From: Alphaproteobacteria bacterium
GTDB lineage: Bacteria; Pseudomonadota; Alphaproteobacteria; UBA6615
DNA: 36,242 nt
Direction: 5' to 3'
NCBI GenBank assembly: GCA_021774445.1
Contig: JAJFJA010000077.1
Span: forward strand, 1-36,242
Positions 8,145 to 16,231 of this stretch are shown here, piece after piece. The position numbers were made by a program, and so were the translations under genes. The notes beneath the pieces were generated by a model. It was given only the letters and a program-made list of their open reading frames with translations. It did not search any database and was not told the DNA's origin. Positions within the stretch are counted from its first letter, which is position 1, and each line of letters opens with the position of its first letter.

Positions 8145-9751
8145 TGGCCGAGCGTCTCTATCTATTCGACACAACCTTGCGCGACGGGGCGCAGACCCAA
8201 GGGGTGAGTTTTTCCGTCGCCGACAAACAGGCCATCGCGCAGGCGCTGGACAGCGTCGGTATCGACTATATCGAGGGCGGTTGGCCGGGCGCCAATCCGA
8301 CCGACGATGCGTTCTTTGCGGCACCGCCGACGTTGAAGCATGCCACGCTGACGGCGTTTGGGATGACGCGGCGGCCGGGCCGCAGTGCGGCCAACGATCC
8401 GGGGCTCAATGCGCTGATGGCGGCGGAGACGCCGGCGCTGTGCATGGTCGGCAAGAGTTGGGACTTCCATGTGGATGTGGCGTTGGGGATCGAGCGGGAC
8501 GAGAATCTGGCGATGATCCGCGACAGTGTCGAGCAGGCACTGACCCGAATACCGGAGGTCATGTTCGACGCCGAGCATTTCTTCGACGGCTACAAGGCCA
8601 ATCCCGACTATGCGCTGGCCTGCCTCAAGGCGGCCCATGATGCCGGGGCGCGGTGGATGGTGCTGTGCGACACCAATGGCGGGACGCTGCCCCACGAAGT
8701 GCGGCGGATCGTCGGTGAGGTGGTGGCGCATGTGCCGGGCGACCGGCTGGGCATTCATGCCCATAACGACACCGAAAACGCCGTAGCCAACTCGCTGGTG
8801 GCGGTGGAGGCCGGGGTGCGGCAGGTGCAGGGGACACTGAACGGTTTGGGCGAGCGCTGCGGCAATGCGAATTTGATCTCGCTGGTGCCGTCGCTGGCGC
8901 TGAAATGCGATGGGCGTTTCGAGATCGGGGTGAGTGCCGAGCAACTCGGCGAACTGACCAAGCTGTCGCGGCTGCTAGATGATATTCTGAACCGGGCGCC
9001 GGTCCGGCAGGCGGCCTATGTGGGCGAGGCGGCGTTCGCCCACAAGGGCGGTTTGCACGTCTCCGCGGTGCAAAAGGACTCCCGGACCTACGAACATGTG
9101 GAACCGACATTGGTCGGCAACCGCCGGCATTTCGTGGTGTCGGATCAAGCCGGGCGGGCCAATGTGCTGGCGCGGCTGAGTGAGGTCGGCTTGGAACTGG
9201 ACGCCGACGACCGGCGGGTCGGTCAGTTGGTGGAAGCGGTCAAGGCCAAGGAATTCGAAGGTTATGCCTATGACGGTGCCGAGGCCAGCTTCGAGTTGGT
9301 GGCGCGCCGGGTGTTGGACGATTTGCCGACGTATTTCGACGTGGACAGTTTTCGGGTCGAGGTGGAGCGTCGGCACAATGCCAAGGGCGATCTGGTCACG
9401 ATCAGCCAAGCGGTGATCAAAGTGCAGTCCGGTAATGGGCCGTCAATGCAAGTGGCCGAGGGCAACGGGCCGGTGAATGCGCTGGACGAAGCGCTGCGCA
9501 AGGCGTTGCTGCCAAGTTATCCGGAGCTGGACAGCGTGCGCCTGGTGGACTTCAAGGTGCGCATTCTGACGCCGCAGCAGGCGACCGCGGCGGTGACCCG
9601 GGTGATGATCGAGTCGACGGACGACACCGGGGTGCGCTGGACCACCGTCGGGATCTCGCCGAACATCATCGACGCCGCCTTCGAGGCCTTGTGCGATGCC
9701 ATCGTCCATAAGCTTTACCGCACTCGGCCGAACGGGCCGCAGCAGAGCTGA
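8144..9751 (+). CDS. cimA: (R)-citramalate synthase
   Basis: The 535-aa product belongs to the isopropylmalate/homocitrate/citramalate synthase family and matches the citramalate branch in length and sequence. It condenses pyruvate with acetyl-CoA to citramalate, the entry to threonine-independent isoleucine synthesis. The catalytic DTTLRDG motif is at the N terminus, the metal-binding GIHAHND motif is near residue 205, and GLGERCGNANL follows. The C-terminal part is the LeuA-type allosteric dimer domain, the site of isoleucine feedback in this family. A one-base overlap with cysS and a six-base gap to trmJ point to one operon. 2-isopropylmalate synthase is the alternative, but the IEGGWPGANP segment is typical of CimA. 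Confidence 0.93.
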   Translation: MAERLYLFDTTLRDGAQTQGVSFSVADKQAIAQALDSVGIDYIEGGWPGANPTDDAFFAAPPTLKHATLTAFGMTRRPGRSAANDPGLNALMAAETPALCMVGKSWDFHVDVALGIERDENLAMIRDSVEQALTRIPEVMFDAEHFFDGYKANPDYALACLKAAHDAGARWMVLCDTNGGTLPHEVRRIVGEVVAHVPGDRLGIHAHNDTENAVANSLVAVEAGVRQVQGTLNGLGERCGNANLISLVPSLALKCDGRFEIGVSAEQLGELTKLSRLLDDILNRAPVRQAAYVGEAAFAHKGGLHVSAVQKDSRTYEHVEPTLVGNRRHFVVSDQAGRANVLARLSEVGLELDADDRRVGQLVEAVKAKEFEGYAYDGAEASFELVARRVLDDLPTYFDVDSFRVEVERRHNAKGDLVTISQAVIKVQSGNGPSMQVAEGNGPVNALDEALRKALLPSYPELDSVRLVDFKVRILTPQQATAAVTRVMIESTDDTGVRWTTVGISPNIIDAAFEALCDAIVHKLYRTRPNGPQQS

Positions 9752-9757
9752 GACGGC

Positions 9758-10525
9758 GTGGCGGGCACCGACCATACCCGCGGGGCGCTGCGCCCGACCG
9801 GGCCGCGGATCGTGCTGGTGGAGCCGCAATTGCCGGAGAATATCGGGGCGACCGCCCGGGCCATGCTGAATTGCGGCCTGACCGATCTGGCCTTGGTGAA
9901 GCCGCGCGACCGCTGGCCAAACGACAAGGCGGTGGCGATGTCCTCCGGTGCGACCGCGGTGCTGGACGGGGCCGGGCTGTTCGGGTCCACCGAGGCGGCG
10001 GTGGCGGACCTGCAACAGATTTATGCGGCCACGGCACGGCCACGGGACCTGACCAAGCGGGTCGTGACGCCACGTCAGGCCGGGCAGGAGATACGCCAGG
10101 CGGTGGCTGCCGGGCAGCGGGTCGGTGTGTTGTTCGGGCCGGAGCGTTCCGGCCTGACCAATGACGATATGGTGCTTGCCAAGACCGTGATTACGGTACC
10201 GCTCAATCCCTCCTACGCATCGCTCAACCTCGCGCAGGCGGTGCTGCTGGTGGCCTATGAATGGTTCCAGGCCGGTGACGACACACCCCCGGAGAGCCTG
10301 ATAATGAACGGCTCCGAGCCGGCGACCATGACCGAGCTGGGCAATCTGCTCGCGCGGGTGGAGGCTGAGTTGGATCAGGCCGGGTTCTTCCGCAACGAGG
10401 ATATCCGGCCGTCGATTGCCCGCAATTTGCGCAACCTGTTCCACCGACTGGCGCTGACCGAGCAGGAAGTGCGGACGCTGCACGGGGTCCTATCGAGCCT
10501 GATCTCGACGCGGCACAAGCGTTAG
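9758..10525 (+). CDS. trmJ: tRNA (cytidine/uridine-2'-O-)-methyltransferase, TrmJ/SpoU family
   Basis: The 255-aa product is a SPOUT-class RNA methyltransferase. The three family motifs are visible: LVEPQLPENIGATARAM at the N terminus, the cofactor-knot stretch GVLFGPERSGLTNDD, and NPSYASLNLAQAV. This layout plus the C-terminal helical extension is that of TrmJ, which methylates the 2'-OH of nucleotide 32 in the tRNA anticodon loop with SAM. The start is GTG, six bases after the cimA stop, so it is likely translated from the cysS-cimA transcript. Close relatives in the SpoU family could modify another tRNA or rRNA position, so the exact target is inferred. Confidence 0.88.
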   Translation: MAGTDHTRGALRPTGPRIVLVEPQLPENIGATARAMLNCGLTDLALVKPRDRWPNDKAVAMSSGATAVLDGAGLFGSTEAAVADLQQIYAATARPRDLTKRVVTPRQAGQEIRQAVAAGQRVGVLFGPERSGLTNDDMVLAKTVITVPLNPSYASLNLAQAVLLVAYEWFQAGDDTPPESLIMNGSEPATMTELGNLLARVEAELDQAGFFRNEDIRPSIARNLRNLFHRLALTEQEVRTLHGVLSSLISTRHKR

Positions 10526-10559
10526 CCGCGGTGGTGGCACCCCGCGTTATTTAGCCTGG

Positions 10560-10654
10560 CCGTCATCGCGAGCGCAGCGTGGCGATCCGGTGTTTGGATC
10601 CCGGGGTCGCCCGGGATCGGGAGATGGATTGCTTCGCTTTGCTCACAATGACGG
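10560..10654. repeat. Palindromic intergenic repeat element (GTCATTGCGAGC type)
   Basis: Two arms, 10560-10589 and 10625-10654, are imperfect inverted copies that agree at about three quarters of their positions and enclose a GC-rich 35-base centre that includes a further dyad, ATCCCGGG and CCCGGGAT. The end sequence is of the widespread GTCATTGCGAGC-AGCG-GCAATCC family of short non-coding repeats found between genes in many bacteria. It could fold into a long RNA hairpin between trmJ and rpsD. A minus-strand open frame through it reads KAKQSISRS and is the usual false ORF made by this repeat. Confidence 0.75.
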
Positions 10655-10698
10655 CGGGCGCCGGAGGGACTGGGCTAGCGCGCTTGTCATCTAACGGT

Positions 10699-10726
10699 TT
10701 GACATGGGGGCAACGACCCCTATAGT
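10699..10726 (+). promoter_or_regulatory. Sigma-70 promoter of rpsD
   Basis: A perfect TTGACA at 10699-10704 and TATAGT at 10721-10726 are separated by 16 bases. Transcription would start near 10733, leaving a leader of about 100 bases before rpsD. Long leaders upstream of rpsD can hold an S4 autoregulatory site, but no specific structure is claimed here. The rest of the 306-base gap upstream is accounted for by the palindromic repeat. Confidence 0.65.
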
Positions 10727-10831
10727 GCGCGCGATTCCTGGGAATGTGGGTGATGAGCCCCGCCACGCGGCCTTCTCGGAGGTGGCGGACGGACTACCGG
10801 GACAATAAGCTAACCTAAAGGATTAGCGCGC

Positions 10832-11446
10832 ATGTCAAAGCGACTTTCGTCGAAATACAAGATCGACCGCCGCCTCGGCGTCAATCTATGGGGGCGGCCG
10901 AAGAGCCCCTTCAACCGTCGCGAGACCCCTCCGGGGCAGCATGGCCGCCGCCGCCGCAAGCCGTCCGATTTCGGCGTGCAGTTGATGGCCAAGCAGAAGC
11001 TCAAGGGCTACTACGGCAATATCGGCGAGAAGCAGTTCCGGCGCTACTACGAGGAGGCCGCGCGGCGACGCGGCGATACGGGTGAAAACCTGATCGAAGA
11101 GCTGGAGCGTCGGCTGGATGCGGTGATCTACCGGATGAAGATGGTGCCGACGGTGTTCTCGGCGCGGCAATTCGTCAGCCATGGCCATATCAAGGTCAAT
11201 GGCCGGCGGGTCAATATCCCGTCCTTTCGGGTCAAGGATGGCGATGTCGTCGAGGTCAAGGAAAAGTCACGGGAGCTGCCGCTGGTGCTCGAGGCGATCG
11301 GCTCGCCGGAACGGGATGTGCCGGACTATGTGGATGTGAATCTCGACAAGCTGACCGGGACGTTCGTGCGCGCGCCGAAGCCGGCGGATGTACCCTACCC
11401 GGTGCAGATGGAGACCAATTTGGTCATCGAGTTCTACTCCCGGTAG
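10832..11446 (+). CDS. rpsD: 30S ribosomal protein S4
   Basis: The 204-aa product is a full-length S4, a primary binder of the 5' domain of 16S rRNA that nucleates small-subunit assembly. The central S4 RNA-binding fold is clear (RLDAVIYRMK, then SHGHIKVNGRRVNIPS). As in many alphaproteobacteria the gene stands alone and not in the alpha ribosomal operon. It has its own promoter and an intrinsic terminator shortly after the stop. The start ATG lies after a purine-rich AAAGGA site. Confidence 0.98.
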   Translation: MSKRLSSKYKIDRRLGVNLWGRPKSPFNRRETPPGQHGRRRRKPSDFGVQLMAKQKLKGYYGNIGEKQFRRYYEEAARRRGDTGENLIEELERRLDAVIYRMKMVPTVFSARQFVSHGHIKVNGRRVNIPSFRVKDGDVVEVKEKSRELPLVLEAIGSPERDVPDYVDVNLDKLTGTFVRAPKPADVPYPVQMETNLVIEFYSR

Positions 11447-11489
11447 TCCTTGTGCGTGCTTGAGCGCGCGATTACTTGCGAAAATTAGG

Positions 11490-11528
11490 TAAGGCCAACC
11501 ACAAAGCGCGGTTGGCCTTATTTTTTAT
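11490..11528 (+). terminator. Rho-independent terminator of rpsD
   Basis: Bases 11490-11500 (TAAGGCCAACC) pair perfectly with 11510-11520 around a nine-base loop, and a run of T follows at once from 11521. This is a textbook intrinsic terminator 44 bases after the rpsD stop. Confidence 0.93.
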
Positions 11529-11553
11529 TCGGATACCGGCGCGTTACACGGTT

Positions 11554-11582
11554 TTGTTACCACAACGTAATCGACGTAAATG
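11554..11582 (+). promoter_or_regulatory. Possible promoter of the methyltransferase gene
   Basis: TTGTTA at 11554-11559 and TAAATG at 11577-11582 are 17 bases apart, just downstream of the rpsD terminator and about 48 bases before the proposed start of the methyltransferase gene. Because the terminator isolates this gene from rpsD, an own promoter is expected. Confidence 0.45.
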
Positions 11583-11629
11583 CTGTTGTACTCCATGGGG
11601 TAGCTCGTTTCACGTAGGGGATTGAGGCG

Positions 11630-12340
11630 TTGTCGATTTACCGGAACGGCGAATATTGGGCGCAGAACGATACCTTTCACGAGGAACATGCCGACGCAAA
11701 AGTAAGAGACGCGTTGTCCGTTTTAGGCGATATCTCGCCGAAATCCGTCATCGATATCGGCTGCGGTAGCGGTAGACATCTGAAGTTGATTTGTGATGCG
11801 TTTCAGTGCCGCGGCGTCGGTATCGACGTTTCACCGGTGGCGATCGAGCGGGCCCAAAGCGTGAATGGGTCCAACATGGTCCTGTATGTGAACCGGGATC
11901 TCGATGACGAAGATGGAGCGTATGACTTAGCGCTCAATTTCGACGTGTTCGAGCATGTCGACGATTATATCGGCTTTCTGAGGAAGCTGCACGGCCGGGC
12001 GACCTATTATGTCTTTAGCATTCCGGTCGATTTCACGGTGAGTGCCGCCATACGCGACCGCTATATGTATGCGCGAGAGGCCTTCGGGCATTTGCATTAC
12101 TTCACCAAGAAGTCGGCGATCGCGACTCTGGATTACACCGGGTTCGATGTGATCAGGGCCAAAGTGTGCGATGGCACGATGCATAACTTGCGGACTAATC
12201 CGGGGCTAAAGCAATTCGCGTTACTGGGTCCGCGGCTTATCCTCAACGCGATTTCCAAAGACCTGGCGATGAAATTTCTCGGCGGCGCCAGTCTGATGGT
12301 GCTGGCGAAAAGCAAACCGGCGCTGGTCGCCGCCGCCTAA
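11630..12340 (+). CDS. Class I SAM-dependent methyltransferase, substrate unknown
   Basis: The 236-aa product has a Rossmann methyltransferase fold. Motif I, VIDIGCGSGRHL, lies at residues 40-51, an acidic residue that would bind the ribose of SAM follows in GVGIDVS near residue 66, and NFDVFEHVDD near residues 103-112 is the post-motif II region. The start is a TTG, because an in-frame TAG lies 15 bases upstream and no ATG follows before motif I; a GGGG-ATTGAGG purine stretch precedes it. The coding sequence is richer in A and T than rpsD and the purine genes on either side, which hints at separate acquisition. No neighbour suggests the substrate. Confidence 0.82.
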   Translation: MSIYRNGEYWAQNDTFHEEHADAKVRDALSVLGDISPKSVIDIGCGSGRHLKLICDAFQCRGVGIDVSPVAIERAQSVNGSNMVLYVNRDLDDEDGAYDLALNFDVFEHVDDYIGFLRKLHGRATYYVFSIPVDFTVSAAIRDRYMYAREAFGHLHYFTKKSAIATLDYTGFDVIRAKVCDGTMHNLRTNPGLKQFALLGPRLILNAISKDLAMKFLGGASLMVLAKSKPALVAAA

Positions 12341-12351
12341 AAGGCACGAGG

Positions 12352-12690
12352 TCAGGCGGCGCGGTTTTCGACGCCCTTGTTGGTCAGGAAATCAGCCAAT
12401 TCGCCGGTCTCGTACATCTCCCGGATGATGTCACAACCGCCGACAAATTCGCTCTTTACATAAAGCTGAGGAATAGTCGGCCAATTGGTAAAGCGCTTGA
12501 TGCCTTCGCGCACTTCGGGGTCCATCAGGACATCGACGGAGTTGAATTTGACACCCAGGGCGTTGAGGATCTGGATGACGGCGGCGGAGAAACCGCATTG
12601 GGGAAAGACCGGTGAGCCCTTCATGAAAAGGACGACGTCGCTCTTGTTAACTTCGTCCTGAATTCTCGAATTGACCGTGTTCTCGCTCAT
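12352..12690 (-). CDS. grxD: Monothiol glutaredoxin (CGFS type, Grx4/GrxD)
   Basis: The 112-aa product carries the CGFS active site at residues 32-35, preceded by the KGSP glutathione-binding segment and followed by the WPTIPQLYV and GGCDI motifs. CGFS glutaredoxins bind a [2Fe-2S] cluster between two subunits with glutathione and pass it to target proteins, often in partnership with BolA proteins. The bolA gene is 38 bases upstream on the same strand, which is strong context for a Grx4-BolA complex. It is the last gene of the purine operon and ends 11 bases from the convergent methyltransferase gene. Confidence 0.96.
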   Translation of the reverse strand: MSENTVNSRIQDEVNKSDVVLFMKGSPVFPQCGFSAAVIQILNALGVKFNSVDVLMDPEVREGIKRFTNWPTIPQLYVKSEFVGGCDIIREMYETGELADFLTNKGVENRAA

Positions 12691-12728
12691 TGACGCATGC
12701 CTTCTGGTGAACTGATTTGGTTGATCGG

Positions 12729-12968
12729 TTAGCCGGCTTCCGGCACGGAGGTCTGTAATGCCAAGGCATGGAGCTCTTCGCCCATGCGGCCTTGCAGGGC
12801 CTCGTAAACCATCTGGTGCTGTTGGATTCGGGTCTTGCCCTCGAACGCCGGGGTGGTGACGAAGGCCAGATAATGGTCGCCATCGCCGCGTAGGTCCTCG
12901 ATGCGGACTTCCGCATCCGGCAGATGGTCTTTGATCATCTGTTCGATCTGGCTCGCTGGCATCGGCAT
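12729..12968 (-). CDS. BolA family protein
   Basis: The 79-aa product is a short BolA-fold protein (residues LPDAEVRIEDLRGDGDHY, then the FEGKTRIQQHQMVYEAL helix region). It resembles the BolA2/IbaG-type partners of monothiol glutaredoxins that take part in Fe-S cluster handling. The start at 12968 was chosen because the conserved family N terminus begins there (MPMPASQIEQMI); the open frame runs 37 codons further upstream into the purL-bolA gap and the purL end but those residues are not BolA-like. It lies between purL and grxD. Confidence 0.92.
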   Translation of the reverse strand: MPMPASQIEQMIKDHLPDAEVRIEDLRGDGDHYLAFVTTPAFEGKTRIQQHQMVYEALQGRMGEELHALALQTSVPEAG

Positions 12969-13020
12969 CAATCGGTCTCCCCTCGGTCTCCAGCCGGCTC
13001 CCGGACGGCGCCGGCTAGGC

Positions 13021-15204
13021 TCACGCTGTCGCCATATAAGCCGGTAGCCAGCCCTCATGAGCGGCACTGAGATCCGCAAGCGATATAGGGGCGGTGCCAG
13101 AGACTGTCAATGACGCCCCGCCGGTATGACCGATCCGGCGGGCCGGTATGCCAGCTTGAATGGCGGCCGCGAGCAAATCCGCCGGGTTTGCGGTGGTCAC
13201 GAGATAGCGCGCCTGGTCCTCACCGAAGAGCCAGGCATGGGCCGGTAGGTCACCGGGGAGGGTGATCGTGGCGCCAATATCGGCGGCCAGAGCCATTTCC
13301 GCCACGGCGACAAGCAGGCCACCGTCGGCGAGATCGTGGCAGGCCGTCACTTGCCGGTCAGCGATCAGGCCGCGGACGAAATCGCCGTTACGGCGTTCGG
13401 CGGCGAGATCCACCGGTGGCGGTGCCATGGTCTCGCCGGGGCATGATTCGCGCACATATAGGGAGCAACCGAGCCAGCCGGCGGTTTTACCGATCAGCAC
13501 GATCGCCTGGTTGGCGGCGAAGGCAAGGGAGGTGGTGACGGCCAAGTCCGGCAGCAGTCCGACCGCGCCGATAACCGGGGTTGGCAGGATCGCACTGCCC
13601 TCGGTTTCATTGTAGAGGGATACATTGCCGGAAACGACGGGGCAGTCGAGGGCCAGACAAGCCTCCGAGATGCCCTGGATGGCACCAACGAGCTGGCCCA
13701 TAATTTCGGGACGCTCAGGATTGCCGAAATTGAGGTTGTTGGTGATCGCAAGGGGCGTGGCGCCGACAGCGGTCAGGTTGCGCCAGGCCTCGGCGACGGC
13801 TTGGCGGCCACCTTCGATGGGATTGGCGTGGACGTAGCGCGGCGTGCAGTCGGTGGTCACGGCGAGGCCCTTTTCAGAGCCGTGGACGCGGACCACACCG
13901 GCATCGCCGCCGGGGCGCTGAACCGTGTCGGCCATGACCATGTGGTCGTATTGCTCCCAAATCCAGCGGCGGGAGGCGAGGTCCGGACACGCCATCAGCC
14001 GGCATAGCGCCGGGCCGAGATCGGGCTGTTGCGGCACCTCGGCGGCGGTCAATACGGGACGCGGCGGGGTGGCGGTCCAAGGCCGGTCGTATTCGGGTGC
14101 TGCGGCAACCAAGGGCGGCACCGGGATGTCGGCAGCAATCGAACCGGCCGTGCGGAGGATCAGGCGGCCATGATCGACGGTTTCGCCGATAACGGCGCAG
14201 TCGAGCTCCCACTTCTCGAAGATGGCCATGGCGGCCGGCTCGTGCCCCGGCTTGAGGACCATGAGCATGCGCTCCTGGCTCTCCGACAGCATGATTTCGT
14301 AAGGCGTCATGCCGGTCTCGCGGAGTGGAACCCGGTCGAGGTCAAGCTCGATACCGACGTTGCCCTTGCTGGCCATTTCCACGGAGGAGCTGGTGAGACC
14401 GGCGGCGCCCATGTCCTGGATGGCGACAATGGCATCGGTGGCCATGAGTTCCAGACAGGCCTCGAGCAGCAGCTTCTCGGTAAACGGGTCGCCGACTTGG
14501 ACGGTCGGGCGCTTTTCCGCGGCATCGCCGCCGAACTCGGCCGACGCCATGGTGGCACCGTGGATGCCGTCGCGGCCGGTCTTGGAGCCAACATAGACGA
14601 CCGGCAGGCCGACGCCGGCGGCGGCGGAATAAAAGATCCGGTCGGCGGGCGCGATGCCGACGGTCATGGCATTGACGAGAATATTGCCATTGTAGGCGGG
14701 GTCGAAATTGACCTCGCCGGCGACGGTGGGGACGCCGATGCAATTGCCGTAACCGCCGATGCCGGCGACAACACCGCGCACGAGATGGCGGGTCTTGGGG
14801 TGATCGGGGCTGCCGAAGCGCAGAGCGTTGAGATTGGCGACCGGCCGGGCGCCCATGGTGAAGACATCCCGCATGATGCCGCCAACGCCGGTCGCGGCGC
14901 CCTGATAAGGCTCAATGAAGCTCGGATGGTTGTGGCTCTCGATCTTGAAAATGACCGCCTCGCCGTCGCCGATATCGACCACGCCGGCATTCTCACCGGG
15001 GCCGCAGATGACCTGGGGGCCTTCGGTGGGCAGGGTCTTGAGCCAGCGCCGCGAGGATTTGTAGGAACAATGCTCGGACCACATAACTGAAAAGATGCCG
15101 AGTTCGGTGAGGTTCGGCGGGCGGCCCATGATCTCGAGAATGGTGTCGTATTCGGGCTCGCTGAGGCCCATCAGGTCGTTGGGGCGGGGGGCGGCGTTGC
15201 TCAT
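13021..15204 (-). CDS. purL: Phosphoribosylformylglycinamidine synthase subunit PurL
   Basis: The 727-aa product is the small-type PurL, the catalytic subunit of FGAM synthase, which uses ATP and ammonia to convert FGAR to FGAM in the fourth step of purine synthesis. Family segments are clear: MWSEHCSYKSS near residue 40, the FKIESHNHPS ATP/substrate motif near residue 88, and the second half with GNVSLYNE and CHDLADGGL. It needs PurQ as glutaminase and PurS as bridging subunit; both genes are directly upstream. The ATG overlaps the purQ stop by four bases (ATGA at 15201-15204), implying translational coupling. Confidence 0.98.
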   Translation of the reverse strand: MSNAAPRPNDLMGLSEPEYDTILEIMGRPPNLTELGIFSVMWSEHCSYKSSRRWLKTLPTEGPQVICGPGENAGVVDIGDGEAVIFKIESHNHPSFIEPYQGAATGVGGIMRDVFTMGARPVANLNALRFGSPDHPKTRHLVRGVVAGIGGYGNCIGVPTVAGEVNFDPAYNGNILVNAMTVGIAPADRIFYSAAAGVGLPVVYVGSKTGRDGIHGATMASAEFGGDAAEKRPTVQVGDPFTEKLLLEACLELMATDAIVAIQDMGAAGLTSSSVEMASKGNVGIELDLDRVPLRETGMTPYEIMLSESQERMLMVLKPGHEPAAMAIFEKWELDCAVIGETVDHGRLILRTAGSIAADIPVPPLVAAAPEYDRPWTATPPRPVLTAAEVPQQPDLGPALCRLMACPDLASRRWIWEQYDHMVMADTVQRPGGDAGVVRVHGSEKGLAVTTDCTPRYVHANPIEGGRQAVAEAWRNLTAVGATPLAITNNLNFGNPERPEIMGQLVGAIQGISEACLALDCPVVSGNVSLYNETEGSAILPTPVIGAVGLLPDLAVTTSLAFAANQAIVLIGKTAGWLGCSLYVRESCPGETMAPPPVDLAAERRNGDFVRGLIADRQVTACHDLADGGLLVAVAEMALAADIGATITLPGDLPAHAWLFGEDQARYLVTTANPADLLAAAIQAGIPARRIGHTGGASLTVSGTAPISLADLSAAHEGWLPAYMATA

Positions 15205-15893
15205 GCCGCGATCATCTCGACGAGGCCGGCGAACAGGGCGCGGCCGTCGGTGCCGCCATGGTGCGGGTCGGCGGCCCGCTCAGGGTGCGGCATGAGGCCG
15301 AGGACATTGCGCCGACGATTGAACAAGCCGGCGATATTGCGCTGCGCGCCGTTGGGGTTGGCCTCCGCGGTTGCCGCGCCATCCGCATCGCAGTAACGCA
15401 GGGCGATCTGGCCGTGGTCCTCGAGCTCCTGCAAGGTCGTGTCGTCGGCGATGTAATTGCCGTCCATGTGGGCGACTGGAATGCGCAAGACCTGGTCGGG
15501 ACGATATTTGCAGGTGAATACACTGTCGGTTTGCTCGACACGCAAATGGACATCCCGGCAGACGAAGCGCAGGGAGGCGTTGCGGGTCAGCACGCCAGGC
15601 AACAAGCCGGTTTCGGTCAAGACCTGAAATCCGTTGCAGATGCCCAAGGTCGGCACCCCGGCATGGGCACGGGCGACGACCTCGCGCATGATCGGGCTGT
15701 GGGCGGCAATGGCGCCGGCGCGCAGATAATCGCCGTAGGCGAAGCCGCCGGGGATGACGATCAGGTCGACTTTGGGGAGCGCCGTCTCGCGGTGCCAAAT
15801 GAGCCTTGGGGCCCGGCCGCTGGCCGCTTCAAGGGCAACGGCGGTATCGCGATCGCAATTGGAGCCGGGGAAGACGATAATGGCGGCGGTCAC
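15201..15893 (-). CDS. purQ: Phosphoribosylformylglycinamidine synthase subunit PurQ
   Basis: The 230-aa product is a class I glutamine amidotransferase that supplies ammonia to PurL. The nucleophile Cys is in GICNGFQVL, the catalytic His in the MPHPERA motif near the C terminus, and the oxyanion-hole region in PGGFAYGDYLRAG. The GTG at 15893 is preferred because the family starts at the AAIIVFPGSNCD strand; the open frame extends 11 codons upstream with no similarity. A GGAG site lies about 10 bases before the GTG. Its stop overlaps the purL start. Confidence 0.96.
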   Translation of the reverse strand: MTAAIIVFPGSNCDRDTAVALEAASGRAPRLIWHRETALPKVDLIVIPGGFAYGDYLRAGAIAAHSPIMREVVARAHAGVPTLGICNGFQVLTETGLLPGVLTRNASLRFVCRDVHLRVEQTDSVFTCKYRPDQVLRIPVAHMDGNYIADDTTLQELEDHGQIALRYCDADGAATAEANPNGAQRNIAGLFNRRRNVLGLMPHPERAADPHHGGTDGRALFAGLVEMIAA

Positions 15894-15959
15894 GCGGCGG
15901 CGACTCCGAGAAATCCGGGCGGGCAACGGGGCGGAGACTATGCGGAGCCGAAGCCGCGT

Positions 15960-16214
15960 TCAAGCGACAGCTTCGCCGTCGAGCTCAATGGCGTAACTCT
16001 CGATGACGGTGTTGGCGAGGAGTTGTTCGCACATCTGGCGCAACTGCTGCTCGGCCGCCGCGCGGTCCTGATCGGCAAGCTCCAGTTCGAGATATTTGCC
16101 CTGGCGGACATCCTCGACTCCGGCGAAACCGAGGCCGGCTAGGGCATGATGGATGGCCTTGCCCTGTGGGTCGAGAACACCGTTCTTCAAGGTGACGTGG
16201 ATGCGAGCCTGCAT
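15960..16214 (-). CDS. purS: Phosphoribosylformylglycinamidine synthase subunit PurS
   Basis: The 84-aa product is PurS, a small ferredoxin-like subunit that bridges PurL and PurQ and helps pass ammonia between them. The segments VTLKNGVLDPQGKAI and DVRQGKYLEL are characteristic. The start at 16214 is fixed by the conserved N terminus MQARIHVTL; the frame is open further upstream but those codons are out of frame inside purC. It lies 17 bases after purC and 66 bases before purQ. Confidence 0.96.
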   Translation of the reverse strand: MQARIHVTLKNGVLDPQGKAIHHALAGLGFAGVEDVRQGKYLELELADQDRAAAEQQLRQMCEQLLANTVIESYAIELDGEAVA

Positions 16215-16231
16215 GGGTGAAGGCGCTCCCC

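Noticed and set aside
10563..10766. Minus-strand open frame of 67 codons reading KAKQSISRS
   Set aside because: It is the well-known false frame created by the palindromic GTCATTGCGAGC-type repeat and overlaps the rpsD promoter.
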